From: Sinotaia quadrata
Taxonomy: Eukaryota > Mollusca > Gastropoda > Architaenioglossa > Viviparidae
Length of the DNA: 64,000 nucleotides
NCBI GenBank assembly: GCA_028829895.1
Contig: CM054179.1
Span: 68,278,891 to 68,342,890 of the forward strand
Direction of reading: 5' to 3'
Shown here: positions 46,700-59,600 of the stretch, one piece after another
Numbering within the stretch: position 1 is the first letter of the stretch
Layout: each line of letters starts with the position of its first letter
Notes under the pieces: model-generated
Told to the model about the DNA's origin: nothing
What the model saw: only the letters and a program-made list of their open reading frames with translations
Databases searched by the model: none
Position numbers and translations under genes: made by a program

Positions 46700-47455
46700 T
46701 ACTTGGCAATCGTGACATGTATTATGTAATATCTAGCAGTTCTTTTTACAGGAATATAATCTCAAAATATACAATCTAACACACCTGTTGCTATAAATGA
46801 ATTTGCAAATGGCTTGTTGAGGCATAATAAAATTCATTATCTAAATATTGCAAAAATAAACTTTAACTAACTTAATGGTTTGGTATTCATCAAGACTACA
46901 GTTTCAAATTAACTGTTATTATCGTTTGCTACTTGTAATTTGAACTGTCAGGCAGTCCTTTCAGTCTGGGAAATGTGTCAGTGCTAATATGGACTGTTAC
47001 TCTTTGCCTAACTAAAAATTTCAATTTAGAGAACTGATGGACACAGCTGTCCCTCTTGCAGATATGGTGCCATTAAACTACTTTTTAGTAAAGTATATTA
47101 AAGTCAAGAAACAAGAATTCGAAAACCTAGTAAAATGATGAACAAAGCCTGGTGAAAATTAAGCGTCAAAGATGCGCGGACTTTATTGCGCAATCAGTAC
47201 ACGTGACCGGTGACGTAATTTGTACATCCGTAGTGTGTATTTCATCGAAGATGTTTGTGTAGGGCGAGTATCAGTGAATATATGATTATAGATCATGAAG
47301 GAAAAGTAATTTTCAGCTCAGAGTGAAAAGACAGATTTTGTATAACATAATGGGCAAAAGAATATTTTAGTCATAATGGAAGAAATGAGATTTCTGTAAT
47401 ATAAATTTATGTCAAGCGAATATCACTTACGGCCATTATGAAATGAATGTACTCC
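46700..47455. other. No gene recognised; CpG-containing patch at 47165-47260
   Basis: The patch includes a CACGTG E-box and a TGACGTAA CRE-like site within 25 bp (47198-47222). It lies 1.6 kb upstream of the signal-peptide exon at 48824, so it could be a promoter, but this is untested. Confidence 0.25.
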
Positions 47456-47567
<112 letters not shown>

Positions 47568-47839
47568 CCTACTAACAAGCACATGAGTATCAGTTGAACG
47601 TCAAATAATTATTATTATTATAAGGCCTGTAAATAGCTATGCGGGTATTTAGCAGTACTTTAGAGACACAAGCGTCCTAGACCAGGTAAACCGTGAATGG
47701 TATAATAACTAGAGTGTAAACATTACCGTTCTTTCATACATTTCATGACTTGACTATCAACTTGCAAAGTGCGTTATAAACGATAGACCAGAAATGATCA
47801 AACATTTTCAGTTTAAGACATGGACAAAATGACGATTCG

Positions 47840-47862
47840 AAAGTCTTTGGCTCAAAGACTTT
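47840..47862. other. Perfect 10-bp hairpin with a 3-nt loop
   Basis: AAAGTCTTTG, GCT, CAAAGACTTT. No terminator role is expected in a eukaryotic intergenic region, and no RNA gene could be assigned. Confidence 0.5.
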
Positions 47863-48823
47863 GAGCTGCACAATCTCTTCGAGGTTCCAGTAACGCGAAC
47901 GTGCACGCCTGGATGGATTAAGGAGTTGACACGCACGTGCAAGTCTTCATTCACACACACACACGCACATATGCACACACGCAGATTTATGCATTTACAC
48001 ATGCAGTATATACAAGATCATGCATTCGGAGTCACATTGAAACATATCTTTAAAATCAAGTACATTATTTACTCACATTATCTTTTACCTCACCCCCACC
48101 CCCCAATCCTCGATTTCCATCCCTTGGGCCTGGCTGCCAGTTCTTGTGATCTGGCGGTTAGCATATCCACCCCTCCACCCTCTAATTGTCATCTGGCACA
48201 AATCGGGCCGAACAGCGAGTCTGAGATTTCAAACGTCACTGAGCGGCTCTTGATCTGGATAAAACCAGTGAATAAAGAAGAGTTTTCTTCACAAAAACTC
48301 ATTCGGGCCATTATGTGACAAGCAGTCCAACCATTAAGCGTCTGGAAGATTCTGACCGGGTCTTAGGTAGAATTTGTAATAGAGAACAAAAAACCTCTTG
48401 GGAGTGAGCGAACAGACACAATAGACGTGCTGCTTTCGAAATACCTTTTGGAACTGTTTTCTTTCATTAGATGTTGTTTTAGACGATAGGCACGCAACTT
48501 TATTTTTTACCTTGAACATCTCACTTAATCCACAGATAGAAATTTTCCTGAAATGGTGTGCGTAGCTCTGTGACTCATGAACTTGTAACTGAAGCGTCTC
48601 TGTGAAAACCAAATGAAAACAAGCTAAAGTATTTAATTCCTCTCTTTAGCTATTTCTTGAAATCTCTCCTGAAGTCTGTATCATTTACTTCAAGAGGGAA
48701 AGGAAAATCTTTGAAGTAAAGTTAAAAGTTAAGAAAGTTAGGTGTATCTATTAGCAATTCTCAAATCACGTAAGAGTTTGTTTTTCTCAAAGGCACTATT
48801 TGTCTAAAACGTTCCTGAAAATA

Positions 48824-48946
48824 ATGGCGCGTCTCCTGTTGTTGGTGTTTGCCTTGTTTCTTCTGGTTCCAAGGGGCGCCGAATCTATGTATGTTCCTGA
48901 GAGTCTGTCGACAGCAGCGGTTCCATCAGGCAAAACACTTTTGCAG
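48824..48946 (+). CDS. First coding exon of an unidentified secreted or ER protein
   Basis: The ATG (AATAATGGCG) opens 41 codons: MARLLLLVFALFLLVPRGAE, then SMYVPESLSTAAVPSGKTLLQ. It ends at a consensus donor CAG|GTGAGT in phase 0. The first 20 residues are an unambiguous signal peptide with probable cleavage after GAES or nearby. Codon use is GC-richer than its surroundings. No continuation could be identified with confidence in the remaining 15 kb. A weak option is the short frame at 51052-51164 (VTSAVDPTLKYLCSLPNFDD). The protein family is not recognised. Confidence 0.6.
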
Positions 48947-49033
48947 GTGAGTGAACGTTCCCACCCATACTTTGTTCCACTTAAATATGAGTATTGCTAC
49001 TTCTGGTTTAATGAACGAATCAATGCATACGCA

Positions 49034-49084
49034 CGCACACACACGCACACACACGCACACACACGCACACACGCACCCCTCCAC

Positions 49085-49118
<34 letters not shown>
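49034..49118. repeat. (CACG)n/(CA)n and (TA)n microsatellite
   Basis: It starts about 90 bp after the signal-peptide exon donor. Confidence 0.95.
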
Positions 49119-49121
<3 letters not shown>

Positions 49122-49614
49122 CATAAGAATGGGATATTGGCTATATATACATAAACTTTAGATTAATTCTCTCTTTTACTATCGCCATCTAAAGTTTAAA
49201 ACACCAACGATCTCAGGAAAATCAGTAAGGCTATAAATCAGCAGGAAGGACTTTTACCATACATATACCCGCTTTACAATATGCACAGTTGCACAATAGT
49301 TCTCAGTTTTTATGTCTTGTTCCTTTATTTGCTTTTGAATATGGAAGACCAGTCAATTCTTACACGATTCTCAGTTGGCAAAATTAAATGCCTTGGCTCT
49401 TTCATTTCCCTGACGATTTCTTGAGTTCACGACCTTTACCGTACGAGAGGGACTTTCTGGGAGTCAGGTCTCTTTGGGAAGACGTTTGTAAACAACAAGA
49501 ACAAAAACGAAATCCCAGAAGGAGAAAAAAAGGAACGAATACGTTTGGTGCGTGACGATTAGTACAAACAATAAAAGATAAAAATATTGCCAATTTTCTG
49601 TCAAAAATTCAAAG

Positions 49615-49850
49615 ATACAAACACTCTAATCTCTATAAACCAGGGATACAAAACTCTAATCTTTACAAGACAGGGATACAAACACTCTCATCTTTATAAG
49701 ACAGGGATACAAACACTCTAATCTCTATAAGACAGGGATACAAACACTCTAATCTCTATAAGACAGGGATACAAACACTCTAATCTCTATAAGACAGGGA
49801 TACACACACTCTAATCTCTGTAAGACAGGGATACAAATATACTCATCGTT
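49615..49850. repeat. 31-bp tandem repeat, about 7 copies
   Basis: The unit is GGGATACAAACACTCTAATC plus TCTATAAGACA. Degenerate relatives continue to about 50100. Confidence 0.93.
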
Positions 49851-50199
49851 ATAAGCAAAAGTAAGACACAAAGATAATTATGTCTATCAACAAGGAAAGA
49901 TACAAAGATACTTTTCTCTATCAACAAGGAAAGATACAAATATATTTTCTCTAACAACCAGACAAAGATACAAAATTGTTTATCTCTATAATAAAAGACA
50001 AAGATATAAATGTATTTATTTCTTTAAATAACACAAAAATACAAATATACTTATCACTATAAACACAATATAACAAGACACAGATTCAAACATAATTATC
50101 TTTATAAACAAAACCGAGGCATAACGTGTACTTGTGTCTTTTATAGTCTAAAAATAGCACGCGAGTAAGTTTAATTCAGATTTGAAACAATTAAATTAA

Positions 50200-50785
50200 A
50201 TTGTTAGACAGAAAACAACATACCACCCATTGTTATGCAGAAAACAACAACATACTACCCGTTATAGACAGAAAACAACAATATACCACTCGTTGTTAGA
50301 CAGAAAACAACAATATACCACCCGTTGTTAGACAGAAAACAACAATATACCACCCGTTGTTAGACAGAAAACAACAATATACCACCCGTTGTTAGACAGA
50401 AAACAACAATATACCACCCGTTGTTAGACAGAAAACAACAATATACCACCCGTTGTTAGACAGAAAACAACAATATACCATCCGTTGTTAGACAGAAAAC
50501 AACAATATACCACCCGTTGTTAGACAGAAAACAACAATATACCACCCGTTGTTAGACAGTAAACAACAATATACCATCCGTTGTTAGACAGAAAACAACA
50601 ATATACCACCCGTTGTTAGACAGAAAACAACAATATACTACCCGTTGTTAGACAGTAAACAACAATATACCACCCGTTGTTAGACAGAAAACAACAATAT
50701 ACCACCCGTTGTTAGACAGAAAACAACAATATACTACCCGTTGTTAGACAGTAAACAACAATATACCACCCGTTGTTATAACATT
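50200..50785. repeat. 32-bp minisatellite, about 18 copies
   Basis: The unit is CCCGTTGTTAGACAGAAAAC plus AACAATATACCA. It is nearly invariant, with occasional GTAAAC and TCC variants. It is the most homogeneous minisatellite in the window. Confidence 0.97.
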
Positions 50786-51051
50786 CATCTAGTAATCCAG
50801 ATTATCGGATAGTTGCTGGTCCTATCTTAGATTTATAATTAGTCTGACATCCTGGTTAAAAAATAGCACTTGTTTGTACGCCATGTACACGACTGTAACA
50901 TGGAATTTATATTTCCAGACATTTTATACTTCAAAATAATTGTTGTAACATACCCACTTTGTTACAATAATTTTCAATTCAGTGCAAATAATTTCAAGAC
51001 ATTCTATTAACCTTAATCCACATTCACGTAATACACATAACTTGGCTGCAG

Positions 51052-51164
51052 AGGTAACGTCTGCTGTCGACCCAACACTAAAGTACTTATGTTCGCTTCC
51101 TAATTTTGATGATAGTGAAATAGTTCAGAAACTGGCAACATTTGAAACCTTAGAAGACATCTAA
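51052..51164 (+). CDS. Possible short coding exon, unidentified
   Basis: After GGCTGCAG an open frame reads VTSAVDPTLKYLCSLPNFDD, then SEIVQKLATFETLEDI and TAA. The composition is protein-like and less AT-biased than the flanks. Acceptor phase fits the exon at 48946 only if GCAGAG|GT is used. It could equally be a transposon relic. Confidence 0.15.
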
Positions 51165-51691
51165 TTGCGACCAGCCACAGCTCCTCAAAACTCCTACTTA
51201 TCTCCTAACGCTGGTGAGAGTTCTTTCCCCTAATGATGGCCTTTTTGCATCTGCTTAGAGCCTTAGACAGAGAACTCGCAGAAAAAAAAAGAATCTATTT
51301 AGCAAGGGATTCCACTGATATTTGAGGTAAGTGTTTGGGCCTTCTCTGTTGTTTGTAGAACATTCTGCTCCGACAGACACCTTAGATTCATATTAGGAGA
51401 AATAAGTTATATCTATTTTTGTGTTGGTATCTTGGCTGAAGACTTGTGGAATGTTTTATTTGGTTTGTAAATGGATCCCTGCAATCTTGACTAATTTAAA
51501 TAAAATTATTTCAAGATCGTTGCAGGTTACATTTTCTGTATTTTCTTTCCCTGACTAAAAAATAAGTTGGAACCATGCGGCTGCGTGTTAAACACAACTG
51601 TGTGTTTCGTGAAGGTGGGTTTAGTCTTGGTATACATAACGGTTAGCAAGTATAAACAAACAAACAAACAATCACTATTCCCGAACAAATA

Positions 51692-52210
51692 TGTGTCGCC
51701 AACGCCATCAAGTTATTGATTATGATTATTATTAATTAATCACCCACAATTAATTACAAGTGATGAAAATCTTAATTTATGTTATTAATAATTCTCCAGC
51801 AAATACCACTTGTCTCTCTCACTTGGCGGATATGCGGGCACTGTAAATATTTTCCCTCTTCCACAACATTAAAGGCAAACATTTAACAAATAACACAATA
51901 TTTCTGTACATGGAAAACGTCTTACTAAAGGAGAAGATAAATCCATCTTTTAATCTATATTTAGCAAGACCCATCCACTCACTTTCTTCTCCAGCATAAG
52001 ATTATGTGTAAAAATTTCAATAATATTAACAATAGATTTATTAAATTTTATTGAATCAACAAACAAATATGCACATAACAAATACAATTAAAAAGAGTAC
52101 TTGTCATCAATATTTCCACGAAATCATGTTTGAACAATTTTAATATCTATACAGTCCTATATCTTAACACACCATTCAACAGATTAGTGTCAATACGAAT
52201 CAGACTCTTT
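51692..52210 (-). mobile_element. Dispersed element, copy F (5' truncated)
   Basis: The plus-strand left end is TGTCGCCAACGCCATCAAG. The copy contains AATAATTCTCCAGCAAATAC and CTCTCTCACTTGGCGGATAT, complements of the 3' block of copies C and D. Similarity fades near 52210 at a tandem array. Confidence 0.7.
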
Positions 52211-52211
52211 A

Positions 52212-52378
52212 CACCATACGTTATAATGAACAGTTTCAGTGTAGGCACCCTAAGTCCACAATACAGAACTAAATGAACAGTTTCAGTGTAGGCACCCTAA
52301 GTCCACAATACAGAACTAAATGGACAGTTTCAGTGTAGGCACCCTAAGTCCATAATACAGAACTAAATGAAGACCCCA
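52212..52378. repeat. About 52-bp tandem repeat, 3 copies
   Basis: ACAGTTTCAGTGTAGGCACC plus CTAAGTCCACAATACAGAAC, three times, at the truncated end of copy F. Confidence 0.92.
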
Positions 52379-52914
52379 AAGCATACCTAATTGCAGATCC
52401 AATTACACTGCAAATCACTATAATAATAAATACTTAATTAGGCCTATGCCTCTGCAACAAAATAGGAGTTAGACACGTTTATAATTTTATAACATTTCCT
52501 AATTAAATCATAACCATTCGTACGACATACCGATGTTTTACGTTATCTAGCCAAAGGTAAATTTTTATGGTTCCTTTTACAACCCGTTCACAATAGAGGG
52601 GACTCGAAACTCACCCGAAGAATTTGTTTGCAAAGAGTAAAGTGTTAAGGTCTTTGTTTTAGGGTCTTTCTTTTAGGGTTTCTCTACCTTGACGAATGAT
52701 TTTAATCAATCAAATTTAAGAATACACCCAGAACAAATTAACATTTATGACTTTCTTACATCTTCGACACCCATATTCTGACAATTCGAATGTGTCCTGT
52801 CTTTAAATAAGATCGCATTTGTATCTGCCTAAAACCACATAACAAGGTCTTGATCAAACGAGGTGTAGATGTAATCTGTTTACCATCACTTTACACAGAT
52901 GCTATAGAGCTAGC

Positions 52915-53570
52915 AGTCTCATAAAACAATAGCAATAAGTCTACTTGTACTAACCATTCAGTGCATACACACTCAATCGGGAAACTTACATTCTCATAAA
53001 ACAATAGCAATAAGTCTACTTGCACTAACCATTCAATGCATACACACTCAATCGAGAAACTTACATTCTCTCCACTTCTATATGTCCCCAACTTTCACTT
53101 CATAAAAAAAAACATCTGTCGTATCATTCTGAATGATAAAAATTACAAATATCAAATCATCCGAAATTATAGATTAGAAATTAAATTTATATTTACAAGA
53201 ATGTGGGATAATTCCAACCCATACAACATCAGGGTAAAGAACTCACACCAGACTTAAAGAGATGCGAAGTGGAGCGAGAAGTTGTGACAGTTCATTTTAA
53301 AACACGTCTCACATCTAACAGTGGTACTTTCACAAAACCATTATAACCGTCACTTCATCTTTCGGGTGATCCACAAGGATACATGTTGTATGACGTTACA
53401 AGCATGAACTCTAGAGTGAATTTAAAATGACATCTTTAGCATACATTGTGCTTTTTGTATGACGTAACTTGTAATAAACATCTTTAGCATACATTGCGCG
53501 TTTTGTATGACGTAACTTGTAATAAACATCTTTAGCATACATTGTGCTTTTTGTATGACGCCTTCTAATA
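52915..53570. repeat. Direct duplications
   Basis: An approximately 78-bp duplication at 52915-53070 (TCATAAAACAATAGCAATAA). An approximately 57-bp repeat at 53430-53565 (ACATCTTTAGCATACATTG, TTTTGTATGACG), 2.5 copies. Confidence 0.88.
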
Positions 53571-54134
53571 ATATAATCGTACACAGCTATGGCTCGTTTA
53601 TATAATTACGAGCTGCAAGGCTGGTAATAGCTTGACCCATAAAGTACTAATCGGGGTTTTGTCATTAACCTCTTGGTTTTGGAAATTCTTTATTTTCCTG
53701 TTAGGCTTTGATGGTCAATGATTAAAATGACTTAATACCGAAAGTGGGTCCTTTTTGTTTAACAAAGCAGAAACGGTTTTCTTAGATCACTTGGATCCGC
53801 GATGTACAAGTTTAGGACAGACGTACACTGGAAAATGCGTCTTCATCAGAATTGTTTATTTCTACTTACGGCACAATATGTTACTGTTTATTGAGAAGAG
53901 CTGGATATCACAGCGTAATACTTGTCATTTCTTTGGCCATGAGTGTGAATAATTTAGTGGTAATGAAAATGCGACAAATATCGGAATTTTCCTTCTTTTC
54001 TGTCTGAAACTATTCTGACGTGAGTCTTGTGTTTGTATAAGTGTATGAATATGTGGGTATGTGAACATGTGTATTTACATGTTTGTGTGCGTTTTCGTGT
54101 GATTTAAAACCTTCCATCCCGATCTATGAGCTGC

Positions 54135-54278
54135 TCTTGTTTTTGTGTGATTGGGTTTCAGTGAGATGATTAGTGTAGATTGGAGTGGCAACGTGTGAAA
54201 TGATGTGTGATTGGGTTTCAGTGAGATGATTAGTGTAGATTGGAGTGGTAACGTGTGAAATGATGTGCTACTCCACGC
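54135..54278. repeat. 66-bp direct duplication
   Basis: GTGTGATTGGGTTTCAGTGA plus GATGATTAGTGTAGATTGGA twice. No gene was seen in 53570-54540. Confidence 0.9.
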
Positions 54279-54543
54279 CTGGTTACGTTTACACTCAAGA
54301 CGTCGCTCAAGTAGAAATTTCCAGGAAGTCCTCAAATTTTAAAGCGCAGAGCTGGAAGAATCGAAAATTGCCATCAAGTATCGCATTTATACATTAACAC
54401 TACTTAAATTTTTTTTTTTTTTTAGACTTTTATCATTCTTGAAATTTTCGGTTTATAAGTACAGGTATGAGATTGTGTGTATTTTCTGCATGGATGAAAA
54501 CATTTTCAACACCTTACTTTTGGCAGTCTGTGTTTGGTTGTTA

Positions 54544-54581
<38 letters not shown>

Positions 54582-54610
54582 CGTGTGTGTGTGTATGTGT
54601 GTGTGTGTGT

Positions 54611-54644
<34 letters not shown>

Positions 54645-54655
54645 GTGTGCATGCG
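54544..54655. repeat. (GT)n microsatellite
   Basis: GT with GA and AT interruptions. Confidence 0.97.
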
Positions 54656-55011
54656 TGCGAGCGAATGTGCGTGATAAGCGGGAGAAAAGAGACGAGTGTT
54701 ATGTAGAATAAATTTCATGTCGCATAGTGCAGCCACAATCCGGTTTAGAGAAGTTACTTCTAATAAGATTGTAACCAATAAGCAAACTGTAGCATATAAT
54801 GGACTAAAAATGAAGAGAATAATGTTTAAAAGAAAAAATATAAACAATGGAATTGACGCACAGAAGAACTTCTAATGTGAAATGTTCAATGCATATAAAA
54901 CACTTTCCCTTGGTTTTATAAACATGATTAATGTTTAGATAAGATAAATTTCCATTTTAACAAATCATCATTTCTTTTCAAGGTCCCTTTAATTTCCTTA
55001 AACAAATCTGT

Positions 55012-55410
55012 GGCGGAGTAAATTTACCTGCTCCTATTTCCAGAATTATTTGTTATGTAAACTGTTAAATTGTCAAAGTGACTCAGCCTTGGGCACTCCT
55101 TATGATTGTATCTTTGTGTCAGATTTTGAGTAATCATATGCCAGGAAATTGCTGATGCAATCCAAACTTGTTTCAACTGGATGAGTAGTTTTTTTTTTTT
55201 CTGGCTAATGGTCTCACACTTATTCATACAAATTCATCCAATGGGGAGGGACCGGAAGTTTCTTTGTTGAAGAAGTACTCTATTCTAATCACTTTGAATT
55301 TTAACATAACTCGAGTGTGGTCACAAAGGTGATCGTTAGCTTATGGTAAGTTAACTGACTGATAAAGAAAAAAATTGACTTCGAAATATTTCGTACATTT
55401 GCTATTGATC
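55012..55410 (+). mobile_element. Dispersed element, copy G (5' part)
   Basis: The copy starts CTGTGGCGGAGTAAATTTAC and contains GACTCAGCCTTGGGCACTCC and GGTAAGTTAACTGACTGATA. Similarity to copy A fades after about 55410. Confidence 0.72.
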
Positions 55411-55559
55411 TTTGATTTGAATTGGAGAATGCTTATGCAATTGAACCATTATTTCTAAGTTCATTAATTTAACTGTACTGTACATTATACTTGTGAATTT
55501 TGAACTAATGAAGTAATGCTAAAGAGTCAAATGTCTTGGACCTTAAGAACGCAACATAC

Positions 55560-55865
55560 GTATACATATACTTTGAATATTTAAATAATTGCTATTATGA
55601 GAGTAACATGCAGTTAGATCTAGTTTGAATGTGACAGTTCAATTACAATTAAACACCTCGCAACATGTATATAGATCTAATTTGAATGTAAAAGTTAAAT
55701 GATTGCTATTATGAGCGTAACTTGTACTTAGATCTAGTTTGAATGTGACAATTCAATTACAATTAAACACCCCGCAACATGTATTTAGATCTAGTTTGAA
55801 TATAAAATCTAAATGATTGCTATCAAAAGCGTAACATGAGTATAGATCTAATTGAATGAATGTTT
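55560..55865. repeat. About 110-bp degenerate tandem repeat, 2-3 copies
   Basis: AACATGTATTTAGATCTAGT, ATTGCTATTATGAGCGTAAC and ACAATTAAACACC recur in order. Confidence 0.8.
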
Positions 55866-56518
55866 AAATGATTGCTAATATGTTTACTAAAATAAATTAT
55901 GTCAGCTTCCCAATTCTTAAGCGGTCCCTGGACTTTGTCTTGACACCAAAGATCCATTTTGACTAGCATATACCTTGTACCTTCCCCTCCACCACCACCC
56001 TGCGATTTCTATGATTGCAATAATGAAGAGAAAATTAAGTAAAGGTGGAGTGCAGATATAATATTTTACAATGAAAGCTGTATTTACACAGTCTAGTCTT
56101 AATTAATCCACTCAGAAATATTTAGACATGAACACATCAACAATACTCTAGACACTCATAATAAATACGTCTGATAGAGTAAACTCGTCATAGATTCTGA
56201 CACAAACTTTCTTAATACATTAACAGGAAATTTGGCATCGCTGTTTTTTTTTGTCAAAATTCCTGACTTGAAATTCTCACGCCACAGGCTTTCATTAACA
56301 CTGAGGGACTGTTCTCCAGTCGGCCATCACTCCATCAGTAATATACAAAAAAATAAATAAATATTTATTAAAGGAATCCCAACGTTCTTAATCTCCTTCC
56401 ATTCAGCTTATTTCTTAGTTCGTCCATTAACTAATCCTAAAAGAGAAGTAGTGCAACTCCATCTTGGATAGTCTCTAGTGTAACGTCTAAGACGTGACGT
56501 CTTCCAGGTAACTCTTAC

Positions 56519-56640
56519 TGTCACGTGATACGGACCCTGTGCCTACCCACGATAATTTTTCACCACATCCATTTGTAATTACATTCGTTACGTTGTACAG
56601 TTTTGAATCCACTTTTATCTTCTCTTCATATTCGCTTCCA
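56519..56640 (-). CDS. Candidate internal exon, unidentified
   Basis: The exon has 122 nt between CTAACTGACAG and TGACA|GTAAGA, with one base before and one after 40 codons. The frame reads GSEYEEKIKVDSKLYNVTNV, then ITNGCGEKLSWVGTGSVSRD. It has an NVT sequon and Gly/Ser/Trp content like extracellular proteins. No family is recognised and no neighbouring exon was found, so the gene would lie mostly outside or be missed. Confidence 0.35.
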
Positions 56641-57284
56641 CTGTCAGTTAGGCACATACAGATATACACAGGAGTTGGGTTTGATTTCACCCCCCGCTCC
56701 AGCCATATTATCATCCCTCCTTCCCTCTCTCTCTCCAAAGTGCATGCAACATTTTAGCTAACCGTTCCACTGGAAACAATATATTTCTGTCTTTTGTGTG
56801 TGCGTTATTGTCAAAGAATTTGAATTTACTTGAAATATCTTATTAAAACCATAATAATATCGCAATGAAGTGAAAATGTATGATAGCAATGTAACACTCT
56901 CCTCATTCTTTGACACTTTCACACACGTATGTATGTACGCACAATTTATGTCTTCACATAAAGTTTGAATGTTAACCCAGTGAACATATTTTAATAAGGA
57001 TACAAAATATGTTATTATCTGATTTAAATAATAGGCATTAAGAGTGAAAATACGTAATACATCTGGTATTGGGGACAAACTATTTCGCAGACCTGGTCTG
57101 ATTGAAAACAATACAGGTAATACTATTTGCAGATTTAGTCTGAATGACAACTATTATGGTGGTAAAATTATTTGATAGGTTTAGTCTGAATGATATAAAG
57201 GCAAAACATCCAAGAGTTAGTATGAATGTTAAGGACGCAAACATTTGCATAGAGATAGGCGAAATAATGGCCACAAGTTCACAT

Positions 57285-57492
57285 TTCTAGTTTGAAGAAC
57301 AGTGAATAGGGGCGCAAAGTGTTTCTCCTTTTGAAGAACAATGAATAAGGGCGCAAAGTGTTTCTCCTAACTAGTTTGAAGAACAATGAATAAGGGCGCA
57401 AAGTGTTTCTCCTAACTAGTCTGAAGAACAATGAATAAGGGCGCAAAGTGTTTCTCCTAACTAGTCTGAAGAACAATGAATAAGGGCGCCAG
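57285..57492. repeat. About 57-bp tandem repeat, 4 copies
   Basis: GAAGAACAATGAATAAGGGC plus GCAAAGTGTTTCTCCTAAC. It is open on the minus strand, hence a false repetitive protein. Confidence 0.93.
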
Positions 57493-57499
57493 ATACTTT

Positions 57500-58660
57500 C
57501 ATGTCTAGTTTGATACATAAAAGGCGAAATAATTTCCGTTATATGCACTTTGAATGATAGGGAAAGAAGGAGTGATGATAAGTTTATAAAGGAAAGGCCT
57601 TGGTGGTATTAACGTAAAATATTGTAATATTTAGTGCATAATAAAGTCAATACAGGAACATTGTGTTATGAAAATAATTTAGTTTTCATTAATTTAATTT
57701 AAATAAATTAAATTCAATTAAGTTATATTTAAATGAACTTATTCAGTCTTTGTGTCACTTTTTATTTTCTCTTTTGATTCAACAGTAAACGAAAGCCAAC
57801 ATGGGAAAACAATTTTAAAAACAGGAAAAAGAAAGAAAAATTAGTGCACTAACAAAAATTGTCTCGCCGAGAGCTTTCTGTAAATTTGGAAATGCGTTTC
57901 TGTGACTTTGGCATTCTGTAGAAGACTTTAAACTTCTGCGAGAAAATTAACTCACTTTGTTCGCCATTGTCTGCGAAACCTTACACAAAATTGTTTTTTT
58001 GCCTTAGCATTTTTAGCCCCGAATCAAACCTATTACACGCGTGATCATGATCAAGTTGCGGATGAAAATGTTACCGTTCGTTTGTCGAGTAGTAACCCCA
58101 AAGGGTCTGATTTTGTTCACGAGATAAATTCAATAAAATGTCAGATACGTGTTTAACGCTACGTCAGTTTCATAGGATTATGTTTTGGAATTACAGTTTG
58201 GTCTTGGGAGTGAAGACGATCATCTGTCTATTTTTAAATGTTTTGCATTGTATCTGGTCTTTTGATAGATTTTGTTTAGTTTATCGATTTAGTTTAAAAA
58301 AATAAAATCACAAACACACAAAACAGTATGTTATATAATACGGTGGTGTCAGGTAAAAAGTTCCTTTGTCAATTTTATTTTTCCCAAAAAGATAGTGTGC
58401 CGCTTAATTTTCTTTATCTCAACCGAAAATATTTTTGTTAATTGTATTATAAATAAAGTGATTTTGTAATATATGTTTGCATTCGTTATACCTTAAATTT
58501 GTTTTGACATTGAAATTTAAATAAAATATTATGTGCAGAGTTTTACATTTTGTTCATAATTTAGGAATGCGTATTCCACAAATAAGATCAGCCAGTCGAG
58601 TTACTTCAAATATAATTTAGGAATGAGTAGTGCATAAGTAATTTTTCATTTGCAAAAGAG
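57500..58660. other. No gene recognised
   Basis: AT-rich DNA with short frames only. Confidence 0.4.
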
Positions 58661-58667
58661 GAAAATA

Positions 58668-58905
58668 CAAAATACAAAAGAGCATTCCCAGTGAACTCCA
58701 GTAAATACAAAAGAGCATTCCCAGTGAACTCCAGTAAATACAAAAGAGCATTCCCAGTGAACTCCAGTAAATACAAAAGAACATTCCCAGTGAACTCCAG
58801 TAAATACAAAAGAACATTCCCAGTGAACTCCAGTAAATACAAAAGAACATTCCCAGTGAACTCCAGTAAATACAAAAGAACATTCCTACTGAACTCCAGT
58901 AAATA
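58668..58905. repeat. 33-bp tandem repeat, about 7 copies
   Basis: ATTCCCAGTGAACTCCAGTA plus AATACAAAAGAGC. The unit is 11 codons long and stop-free, so repetitive frames appear on both strands. Confidence 0.95.
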
Positions 58906-59324
58906 TAAAGCAGTGTTCCTAGTTAAGTCCAGTAATAAATCACTGATAATAATTCACAAATTGTCTTTGGGTGTATGTGTTCATAATATAGCACACTAAA
59001 ACGGCCACATATTTTCGACTAACGTAGTTTTATAGCACAATAAAACGGCCACGTAGTTTTATAGCACAGAAAACCGTATCGGAGTGATTGAAATTAACAA
59101 ATTAAAGAGAACAACTCTATGCCATTCGACATAGTGTTTTAAAGGTATGCTTTCTTTGTAATCAACGAAATCTTCTTGACTATTTATTCTCAATCTGTAG
59201 AACAGCCGACAACATCAGGAAATACGAGTGACGCTGTTTAAATGGACAATCATGCCAGATTTCATTAAGAACAGACAATAACACTGATAGGATCGAGCCA
59301 TCTTGCTATTGTACACTACCGACT

Positions 59325-59600
59325 AACTAAAAAGACAGATAGCTTTATGCCATCTTGTCAGTTTTCAAAGATTAACTAAAACACCGATAGCTTTATGCCA
59401 TTTTGTCAGTTTTCAAAGATTAACTAAAACACCGATAGCTTTATGCCATTTTGTCAGTTTTCAAAGATTAACTAAAACACCGATAGCTTTATGCCATTTT
59501 GTCAGTTTTCAAAGATTAACTAAAACACCGATAGATTTATGCCATCTTGTCAGTTTTCAAAGGTTAACTAAAACACCGTTTATGCTATCAAGTCAAGTTT
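59325..59600. repeat. About 54-bp tandem repeat, 5 copies
   Basis: TTTATGCCATTTTGTCAGTT plus TTCAAAGATTAACTAAAACA. Confidence 0.94.

Noticed and set aside
48110..48320. Frame HPLGLAASSCDLAVSIS as a possible exon
   Set aside because: No acceptable splice sites and no domain. The CTGGCGGTTAGC stretch hinted at a SINE promoter but lacks a matching B-box.
50200..50785. CRISPR-like array
   Set aside because: The units are contiguous tandem copies without unique spacers, and the genome is eukaryotic.
58606..58999. Repetitive proteins on both strands (LLEFTGN, NSSKYKR)
   Set aside because: The 33-bp unit is a multiple of three and stop-free, so frames open by construction.
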